Shown: positions 18,436 through 26,100 of the stretch, piece after piece
Layout of the letters: each line of letters opens with the position of its first letter
How positions within the stretch are numbered: position 1 is the first letter of the stretch
Assembly: GCA_025363015.1 (NCBI GenBank)
Contig: JANYEQ010000073.1
Coordinates: 1 to 57,976 of the forward strand
Direction: 5' to 3'
Length of the DNA stretch: 57,976 nt
From: Bacteroidota bacterium
GTDB lineage: Bacteria > Bacteroidota > Bacteroidia > B-17B0 > Aurantibacillaceae
Program-made: the position numbers and the translations under genes
Notes under the pieces: model-generated
What the model was told of the DNA's origin: nothing
The model's database searches: none
What the model saw: only the letters and a program-made list of their open reading frames with translations

Positions 18436-19272
18436 TTAAATTAAATCGTATTGTTTAAAATGATGCGAAAAATGTTTGTTCTGAAAGATTGTCCACTCCT
18501 CTATATTTAAACTATTCATTCGTGGATGAACCGCCATAAACGTAGGATTATTTTGTTTAAAATTATAAAAATAATTTAGTTCGTTTTTTAGTTCTTGTTT
18601 AGCAAGTTCAAGGCTATTAAATTTTAATGCCCCTAGCTCATTGGTTAATAAAGGATTTTTTACGCCTTGAGGTATTTCATCAGTAGAATAGATGATGCTT
18701 GCTTTTATTTTGTCGGCTATTTCTTGTTGCCCTTTAAACTCAATTTGTATTTTACCCGTTGATAAATGTAGCGACATGATTAAATGTTCTAAAACATGCT
18801 GTGGGGTCATTACACCAAATAAGGGTTTAGCACCTTCTTTAAACTTATCAATGCTTGCAAATAGTGTTTCTTTATCGTTTATATTTATCATTTTATAAGG
18901 TTTAGGTAAAAAAAGATTTAGATGTTGTTGCATGCTTTTTTCAATGGTTTTATATTCTTCGGGCTTTTTACCAACATAAATAAAAGCAGCAATAATTATT
19001 TTATTAGATGTTTTTAAGCTATTATAAAAATTAAGTTTGTTTAATCGATACGCTTCGCGCATACGGCGTTTTAATTTATTACGGTCGTGTGCTTTTTTAA
19101 ACTGGCGTTTAGGCACTACAAACATAGTTTGGGCAGGATATTGCAACTTTGTATTAACTTCTATAAAAATAAATTTAAGTGGGTGTGCAAAGTTATTTTT
19201 GCCTTTACTAAAAAGTAATTCCATTTGTTTTTTGCTACAAAGGCGCTCTTGTTTATTAAAGGTTAACTTCAT
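18436..19272 (-). CDS. rnpA: RNase P protein subunit fused to a DUF1569 (DinB-like) domain
   Basis: The N-terminal 125 residues are RnpA, the protein cofactor of RNase P for tRNA 5' processing. They begin LTFNKQERLCSKKQMELLFSKG and include the RNA-binding signature DRNKLKRRMREAYRLNK (63-79). From Met128 the protein continues in frame into about 150 residues resembling the DUF1569 branch of the DinB four-helix superfamily (TPQHVLEHLIMSLHLSTGK, HPRMNSLNIEEW, HFSHHFKQYDL). The His residues fit a DinB-like metal site. RnpA is normally about 110-130 residues alone. No stop or Shine-Dalgarno separates the halves. A run of seven Ts just before the junction leaves open either real gene fusion by stop loss or a homopolymer sequencing error. 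Confidence 0.88.
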   Translation of the reverse strand: MKLTFNKQERLCSKKQMELLFSKGKNNFAHPLKFIFIEVNTKLQYPAQTMFVVPKRQFKKAHDRNKLKRRMREAYRLNKLNFYNSLKTSNKIIIAAFIYVGKKPEEYKTIEKSMQQHLNLFLPKPYKMININDKETLFASIDKFKEGAKPLFGVMTPQHVLEHLIMSLHLSTGKIQIEFKGQQEIADKIKASIIYSTDEIPQGVKNPLLTNELGALKFNSLELAKQELKNELNYFYNFKQNNPTFMAVHPRMNSLNIEEWTIFQNKHFSHHFKQYDLI

Positions 19273-19274
19273 TA

Positions 19275-19305
19275 TTTGTTTGGTAAATATAATTCTTTAC
19301 TTTTA
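19275..19305 (+). promoter_or_regulatory. Probable promoter of the bTHX gene
   Basis: A TTTG at 19275-19278 is followed 19 bases later by TACTTTTA (19298-19305), one base from the TAnnTTTG consensus. The arrangement fits the Bacteroidota -33/-7 pattern. It would start transcription about 15 bases before the ATG at 19327. Confidence 0.5.
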
Positions 19306-19326
19306 TGCAATAAATAAAAATATATT

Positions 19327-19506
19327 ATGGGAAAAGGAGATAAAAAAACAAAACGTGGAAAAATTCACATTGGAAGTACAGGAGTTGTTCGACCTAAAAA
19401 AAAGAAAGTAGCTAAAAAATCTACTAAAGCAACTGCTACAGCCGAAACAAAAAAGGCTGCACCAAAAAAAGCTGCTGCTAAAAAGGCTGCAAAAAAAGCA
19501 GAATAA
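19327..19506 (+). CDS. 30S ribosomal protein bTHX with Lys/Ala-rich tail
   Basis: This 59-residue protein is short and easily missed. Its first 27 residues (MGKGDKKTKRGKIHIGSTGV, then VRPKKKK) match bTHX, the small basic protein that sits in the head of the 30S subunit in Thermus and Bacteroidota. The remaining 32 residues are almost only Lys, Ala and Thr, with AAPKKAAAKKAAKKA repeats like the tail of histone H1 or bacterial HU-like proteins. The tail is longer than in the 27-residue Thermus protein and may contact rRNA or DNA. A promoter-like pair lies upstream and a strong hairpin terminator downstream, so the gene is monocistronic. It is divergent from rnpA. Confidence 0.9.
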   Translation: MGKGDKKTKRGKIHIGSTGVVRPKKKKVAKKSTKATATAETKKAAPKKAAAKKAAKKAE

Positions 19507-19524
19507 TTTTTTGTAATTAATTTT

Positions 19525-19563
19525 ATACGAAGTTGATGTTATTATTCAACTTCGTATTTTTAA
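19525..19563 (+). terminator. Rho-independent terminator after bTHX
   Basis: ATACGAAGTTGA (19525-19536) and TCAACTTCGTAT (19546-19557) form a perfect 12-base stem with a 9-base loop, followed by a T-tract. It lies 18 bases after the bTHX stop. Confidence 0.85.
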
Positions 19564-19596
19564 TATACAGGGTATAAGTACGGTAATTTTAATGCG

Positions 19597-20250
19597 TTAA
19601 TCACGCTCATCATTTATTTGATCGGCTTTAAGACCCTTGGCATCAAACACAAATAAAACATCGGCCATTTCGGTATTAGGCTTAAATATTTTTATTTCAT
19701 AAATTTGTTTACCGCCATCCTTCATAAGCATTTTAAGCTGGGCAACTTGTTTTTTAACTTTATCTACATATAATTTTATAGTATGAAATTTCTTTTTTTC
19801 GGGTTTATCAGCAGGAAATAAATCAATAGTAGCGCAATTTACTAATCCAACTTTTTCATCTTTTTCGTATTTAAACTTATACCCTTTTTCGTACATAGTA
19901 AAAATTTTGCTAGGGTTTAGTTGATCTTCGTTAGTGGCGTCAAAATTTTTAATAGTTACTTCTTTGGCATCTTTATTATAATTCCATAATGTTTTTCCAT
20001 CACACACAATGGTATTTCCTGGAATTTCTAACTTAAATTTTTCGCCTTTTATTTGAACTTTACCACTTTGTTTTTCTAATTGTTTACCTTCTTTATTAAG
20101 AATAGTAAAATTATACTCCGCAAAAATAGTTTTGTAGGTTTTAGTAGTTTTACTTAAATCGTCTAAAATTGCCTTTGCTTTAGGGTCTTGATCTTGTGCA
20201 TTAACAATTAAAGTAAAAAATAGTGCGAATAGTGTGAATAGTTTTTTCAT
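19597..20250 (-). CDS. LolA-like outer-membrane lipoprotein carrier
   Basis: The 217-residue protein has a signal peptide (MKKLFTLFALFFTLIVNA, then Q). It is followed by the LolA fold pattern: an N-terminal helix (KAKAILDDLSKTTKTYKTI), strand-rich KQSGKVQIKGEKFKLEI, the DGKTLWNYN segment (about 83-91), and later amphipathic strands. LolA binds lipoprotein acyl chains in the periplasm and ferries them to the outer membrane. The Bacteroidota members are divergent, so a related carrier role cannot be excluded. It follows ftsK by 65 bases in the same direction and appears to have its own promoter element at 20265. Confidence 0.8.
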   Translation of the reverse strand: MKKLFTLFALFFTLIVNAQDQDPKAKAILDDLSKTTKTYKTIFAEYNFTILNKEGKQLEKQSGKVQIKGEKFKLEIPGNTIVCDGKTLWNYNKDAKEVTIKNFDATNEDQLNPSKIFTMYEKGYKFKYEKDEKVGLVNCATIDLFPADKPEKKKFHTIKLYVDKVKKQVAQLKMLMKDGGKQIYEIKIFKPNTEMADVLFVFDAKGLKADQINDERD

Positions 20251-20264
20251 ATTTTATAATACTA

Positions 20265-20272
20265 CAAATGTA
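20265..20272 (-). promoter_or_regulatory. -7 promoter element for the LolA-like gene
   Basis: The minus strand reads TACATTTG, an exact TAnnTTTG match, 15 bases before the start codon. No good -33 element is visible. Confidence 0.4.
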
Positions 20273-20314
20273 ATACCAAATTGGACTTTAGAATTACATA
20301 AAAGTTTAATTTAT

Positions 20315-22972
20315 CTATTTATTTCTTAATTTTTGCAAAATTTCTTCTAATTGTTGCATATCGCGGCAAATAACCTCGCGTGCTTTACTGCCTTCAAAAG
20401 GGCCAATAATTCCAGCTGCTTCTAGTTGGTCAACAATACGGCCAGCACGGTTATATCCTAATTTTAATTTACGCTGTAAAAACGAAGCTGAGCCTTGTTG
20501 AAACTGCACTACTAATTTAGCAGCATCGTCAAACATTTTGTCGCGTTCGCTTAAATCAACAGCTTCTTTGCCATCGCTTCCGTCTTCGCCCACATATTCG
20601 GGTAATAAAAAAGCGGTTGGGTAAGCACGCTGGTTGCCAATAAAGTCGGTAATCTTTTCTACTTCTGGTGTATCTACAAAAGCACACTGAATACGAATTA
20701 AATCATTTCCTGTGCTTAAAAGCATATCTCCTCGCCCAATTAATTGGTCAGCTCCACCGCTATCTAAAATAGTACGGCTATCAATTTTGCTAGTAACTCT
20801 AAACGCAATACGAGCTGGGAAGTTGGCTTTAATTGTGCCAGTAATAATATTTACGCTTGGGCGTTGAGTGGCAATAATTAAATGAATGCCTATGGCACGT
20901 GCTAACTGGGCTAGGCGGGCAATGGGCGCCTCTACTTCTTTACCAGCCGTCATAATTAAATCAGCAAACTCATCTACTACCAAAACAATGTATGGCAAAA
21001 ATTTATGTCCGTCGTTAGGGTTTAATTTGCGGTTAATAAACTTAGTATTATATTCTTTTATATTTCGAACTTGCGCATCTTCTAATAAAGCATAACGGTT
21101 ATCCATTTCAATACATAAACTATTTAGGGTATGAATAACCTTGGTGTTATCAGTAATAATAGCATCTTCGGCATTTGGCAGTTTAGCTAAAAAATGGCGC
21201 TCAATTTTTTTAAATAAGGTTAATTCTACTTTTTTAGGATCGACTAATACAAATTTTACTTGCGATGGATGTTTTTTGTAGAGTAAAGAAACCAATACTG
21301 CGTTTAAACCTACTGATTTACCTTGCCCTGTAGCACCTGCCATTAGTAAGTGAGGCATTTTTGTAAGATCGGCAATAAAAATTTCGTTACTAATTGTTTT
21401 ACCTAAAGCTATGGGCAATTCGTAATTAGAATTATTAAATTTTTCAGAAGCTAAAATATTGCGCATGGGCACAATTTCGGGGTTTTGGTTGGGCACTTCA
21501 ATACCAATAGTGCCTTTGCCTGGTATAGGCGCAATAATACGAATACCAAGGGCTGCAAGGTTTAGTGCAATGTCATCTTCTAAATTTTTTATTTTGCTAA
21601 TGCGTACACCTGCGGCTGGAATAATTTCGTAAAGGGTTACTGTTGGTCCAACAGTAGCCATAATTTTTTCAATTTCTATTCCAAAGTTTTTTAGGGTGCT
21701 AACAATTTTATCTTTATTGGCAACTAATTCTTCTTGTGTTACTTTGCCTTTGGCATCGCCATAATCGGTTAGTAAATCAAAACTTGGGAATTTATATGAG
21801 CCTAAATCTAAGGTGGGATCGTACTCTCCAAACTGCGCTACCAATTTTTGTGCTTTGTTTTCATCGTCTAAAACTTCAGGCTCATCAATAGTAGGTTCAA
21901 TTTCAAATTCAGGTTCAGTCTTATTTTCGGGCACTATAAGGCTTTCTAGTTTTGTATCTAAGTCAATTTTAGTTTCGTCAATTTTTTTTAAAATAGTATC
22001 GTCTCCTGTTACTACTACTTCAAAACCTACATTATTATTAGTGGCGGGGTTTACGGGCTCTATAATTAAATCGTTACCTTTTTGTTTAATTTCAAAATTT
22101 AATAACTCAGCTTCTTCTTCAGGTGTTAATTTTAATTCTTTAATTTCGTTAAACGAAGCATTGCTTTCTTTAGCTAAATTTACTGGTGTTTCGGTTAATT
22201 CTTGTTCAATAAGTTCATCGTCTTCAATTACAGGCTTTGACGGAAGTTTAAAACTTAAATTAATACTAAGTACTAAAAACGATAGCATACTAAAACCTAT
22301 AAGTGCCAATAAACCAGCGTTACCAACAAAGTTAGAAATTTGCGCATTTACAAAATAACCAAATCCACCACCTAAATAAAATAATTTGTCGCTAAAAATA
22401 TACCCTAGTAAAAGCGACGTCCACACCATTAAAAACAACCATTTGGCGTTAAACGAACCAATGTAGATGAATTTTTTTTGCATCATTTTTTGCACCCCAT
22501 AAGCAAATATTACAGGCACTAAAAAAAACGAGGCTACGCCAAAACCTTTGTAAATAAAAAAGTGCGAAACCAAAGCGCCAATTTTACCTAACCAATTTAC
22601 AACTTTAGTTTCGGGTAAAAACAAATCGGTAGTTGTACCAAGCACTTTATCTTGGTCAATATCCCAAGTAAAAAAATAAGATGTAAAAGCAAGCGCTAAA
22701 TATATAGATGAAAGTACAAGCGATAATCCTAAAATTTTTTGTGTGCGCTCGTTTGTGTAAAATGCAACAAATTGCTGCCAGCGTTGTACTAATGTAATTT
22801 TTTCAATTTTTGGTTTGATGATTTCTGTCTTTATTTTTTGGGTAGATTTTGCTTTATTTTTTTTATCCAAATTTGTTTTATCCGAAGTTATATCTTCAAC
22901 AATATCGTGTTGTGGTAAATCTTTTTCGGTAAAAGTTACATCGTCAAGTTTTGTTCTATACTTATTACTCAT
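20315..22972 (-). CDS. ftsK: DNA translocase FtsK/SpoIIIE family
   Basis: FtsK is the septal DNA pump that clears and resolves chromosomes at division. The 885-residue product has a cytoplasmic Lys-rich start, four membrane segments (about 80-105, 135-165, 178-200, 215-240) and an acidic linker (about 245-375). The RecA-like motor carries Walker A GATGQGKS near 545 and Walker B IVLVVDEFADL near 665. The C-terminal winged-helix gamma domain (LQRKLKLGYNRAGRIVDQLE near 835) normally reads KOPS sequences. All parts of the family architecture are present, with a linker much shorter than in E. coli, as is usual outside Enterobacteria. Confidence 0.96.
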   Translation of the reverse strand: MSNKYRTKLDDVTFTEKDLPQHDIVEDITSDKTNLDKKNKAKSTQKIKTEIIKPKIEKITLVQRWQQFVAFYTNERTQKILGLSLVLSSIYLALAFTSYFFTWDIDQDKVLGTTTDLFLPETKVVNWLGKIGALVSHFFIYKGFGVASFFLVPVIFAYGVQKMMQKKFIYIGSFNAKWLFLMVWTSLLLGYIFSDKLFYLGGGFGYFVNAQISNFVGNAGLLALIGFSMLSFLVLSINLSFKLPSKPVIEDDELIEQELTETPVNLAKESNASFNEIKELKLTPEEEAELLNFEIKQKGNDLIIEPVNPATNNNVGFEVVVTGDDTILKKIDETKIDLDTKLESLIVPENKTEPEFEIEPTIDEPEVLDDENKAQKLVAQFGEYDPTLDLGSYKFPSFDLLTDYGDAKGKVTQEELVANKDKIVSTLKNFGIEIEKIMATVGPTVTLYEIIPAAGVRISKIKNLEDDIALNLAALGIRIIAPIPGKGTIGIEVPNQNPEIVPMRNILASEKFNNSNYELPIALGKTISNEIFIADLTKMPHLLMAGATGQGKSVGLNAVLVSLLYKKHPSQVKFVLVDPKKVELTLFKKIERHFLAKLPNAEDAIITDNTKVIHTLNSLCIEMDNRYALLEDAQVRNIKEYNTKFINRKLNPNDGHKFLPYIVLVVDEFADLIMTAGKEVEAPIARLAQLARAIGIHLIIATQRPSVNIITGTIKANFPARIAFRVTSKIDSRTILDSGGADQLIGRGDMLLSTGNDLIRIQCAFVDTPEVEKITDFIGNQRAYPTAFLLPEYVGEDGSDGKEAVDLSERDKMFDDAAKLVVQFQQGSASFLQRKLKLGYNRAGRIVDQLEAAGIIGPFEGSKAREVICRDMQQLEEILQKLRNK

Positions 22973-23084
22973 AGCTACTAAAAATACAAGTAAAAAATTA
23001 TGTTATTTTATACTAAAAAACAATGTTTTAAACGTGTAGCTGTTAATGAAAGATACATTTTAACCCCACTAAATTAGTGTAAAA

Positions 23085-23128
23085 ACAAAAAACCTCAATA
23101 GTTTAAACTATTGAGGTTTTTTGTTTTT
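23085..23128 (-). terminator. Strong palindromic terminator after the adhesin gene
   Basis: AACCTCAATAGTT and its complement meet at a central TTTAAAC region, giving a perfect palindrome (about 23091-23118) flanked by A and T runs on both sides. It directly follows the minus-strand adhesin stop at 23140 and could act in both directions. Confidence 0.85.
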
Positions 23129-23139
23129 ATTTATCGCTA

Positions 23140-26100
23140 TTAATACTGCAACTGAACATAGCCTTTAAAGGTGGTTTTGGCATCGTCTCCAAGATCTAGA
23201 ATATAATAATAAGTGCCTGTAGGTAATTTATCGCTACCTGTTTTGCCTGCTACGTTTGGTGTGCCAACCCAATCATTTTTATATGGCGATGCTTTGTAAA
23301 CCTCGTTACCCCATCGGTTAAATACTTGTAAACTATTTTTTGGATAGCTATCTAAACCCTTAATTTCAAAGGTAGCGTTATATAAATCACCGTTTGGTGT
23401 AAATACTTCTGGTATTACTCCTAGGGCCTCTAACACTTTAATAATAATGGTAGCGGTATCACTACATGGGCCATTATAGGCTGTTAATACTACAGTATAT
23501 GTGCCACTAACTGGGTAAGAATTTTGGGGATTTGTTTGTGTAGATGTACCATTACCAAAATTCCACATATAAGTAGTAGAACCTATACTTTGATTAGTAA
23601 AGTTTATATTTAACGGTGCAGGACCTGTTAATGGTGTAGCTGTAAATTGTGCTATTACCGAACTATTTGATACACTAATGGTTTGCGTTACACTACAACT
23701 TGTTGTATTATCTGTAACTAACAAAGTATAAGTACCCACACTTCCAACTACAGGATTTGCCGTAGTAGCTCCATTTAAAATACCGCCGCCTGGACCACCC
23801 CAAAGGTAACTTACATTGGTATTACTACTTGTAGCATTTAACGCTGTTGTTGAGCTTCCGCATGGTATAACAGAATTTGCTACCGCTGTAAAACTTGGTA
23901 AACTTGTGCCACCACCAACAGTAAAGTTTTGTGTAGTTTGGCAACCATTAACAGTATTTGTAGCAACCACACTATAACTACCTGCCAATGTAATATTTAT
24001 GTTTGGCGTAGTAGCACCATTACTCCATAAATAAGTGACACCACTTGTAGGCGAACCCGAAGCACTGTAGTTTAAGGTTTGTGTTTGGCATGTTAAATTA
24101 GTGCCACCTGTAGTGGTGGTTAAAGAAACTGTAGGCGCCATAATATTTATTACTGGCGCTAGTACTAACGAATTTACACAACCATTAGCGGTATTTGTAA
24201 AATTAACAGTTATAGGAGTATTGCTATTTGTTTGTACCGATGAGTTAGTTGTAGTTCCAACAATGTTTGTACCTGTCCAATCAAATACTAAACCAGTACT
24301 TGGTGTATAAACAGGGCTTATCGTCACTAATGTATTTGTACAATTTATAGTAGGTACACTTGTAGCATTTGCATTTGGTGGCATATTATTATTAATAACC
24401 GTTACAATTAAATTACTTCCAGCTGCCGAACAATTATTTGTTGTATTAGTTACAACCACACTATATGTACCACTTTGTGTAAACGTAACGGTAGCACCAG
24501 TTGTACTTCCTGCTATACCTGTACCTGGTAACCAAGAATAAGTAACCCCCGTAACCGTAGTATTTGCCGTAGCAGATGGGCTTGTAGAAGAACACGTTAT
24601 TGCCAATACACTATTACTTAGCACAACACTTGGTGCGCCTGCTGGTGCATTAACCGTAGCTGTTACTGGAAAAAATGCGGTATTACAACCATTACCACCA
24701 ATGGCAACAACTGTATAAACACCTGCACCTACTATATTTGCCGTTGCCGTGTTACTACCAGATGTAATGGCTCCACCAACTGGGGCTGTCCAAGAATAAG
24801 ATGTTGCACCTGTTGAATTTGCTGTAATAACAGTTGCATTTGAAGCACACGTTAAAGTAATATTGTTTACCGAAATTGTAGGTGTACTTGGTGCTGTAAC
24901 ATTTGCAACAGCGGTAATATTAGTAGTGCCAGTACAACCACTTGATGTGTTAGTTACCGTAACATTATAAACACCTGCTGTATTTGTTGTAAAGTTAGCT
25001 GCTGAAGAAGTAAATGCAGCGGGCCCCGTCCAATTATAAGTAAAAGGCCCTGCACCCGATACATTTGAGGCAATTGTGGTTGTATTTACACAGGTTATAG
25101 TATTTGATGAATTTGCACTTGGTGTTACAGGTGTATTATTTGCCGTAATAACATAAGATATAGAATTATTACAATTGTTACTAGTATTTGTTACCAATAA
25201 ATTATATGTACCAGCCACGCTTCCAGTTATTGAAGCTCCTGTTGATGAACCTACGATGCCTGGTCCCGTCCAGGTGTATGTTACTCCAGAAGCTGGATTT
25301 GAAGTAACCGTATTGGATTGTGTTAAATTTAAACAAGTAATAACACCTGTGGCAGATGAAGCTGTCAAACTGGGTTGATTGATAGATGGAATTACTGTAA
25401 ATACCAAAGATGCTATACAGCCCGTTACTGGATGCGAAGATATTAAAGTATAAGTGTTTGCACCATTTGCAATAACCGAAGAACTGTTTACTCCGCTTGA
25501 AAAACCTCCCGAAGAAACCCATGTATAAGTACTTCCTGCTGGCGTGCTTGTACCTGACAACGTTACTAAACTTGAGGTACCACAACCCGAACTGGCTGTT
25601 TGACTCGTTGCGCTTAATACAGGTTGAGTTAAAGATTGTGTAACATTTACTGTTGTAGGGGTGCTTGGGCAACCGTTAGCTGAATTTGTTAAGGTTAAAG
25701 TATATGTGCCTGGTGCATTTACACCTATGGCTTGAATATTATTTGAAGTAACAATATTAGTAGCATTTGGAGCCGCCCAAACGTAACTTACACCTGTGCC
25801 TGGGTTACCAGTTAAGTTTATAGTGGTTGTACTACATGTTAAAACACTTGGCGTATTAATACTTGCAGCTATTGTAGTTGTATTTACTGTTGGGGTAATT
25901 GTTTTTGTGACAGTACATCCATTTGCAGGATTGGTAACTAATACATAATAAGAGCCATTACCATTACCAGTTGCTGATTGCGATGTGGCGCCTGATGTTA
26001 TAGCACCACCACCACTAGCTGTCCAATTATAGCTATACCCAGCAGGATTTACACTTAAAGCTAGTGCTGTATTAGTACAGGTTATTACCCCTGCAATACT

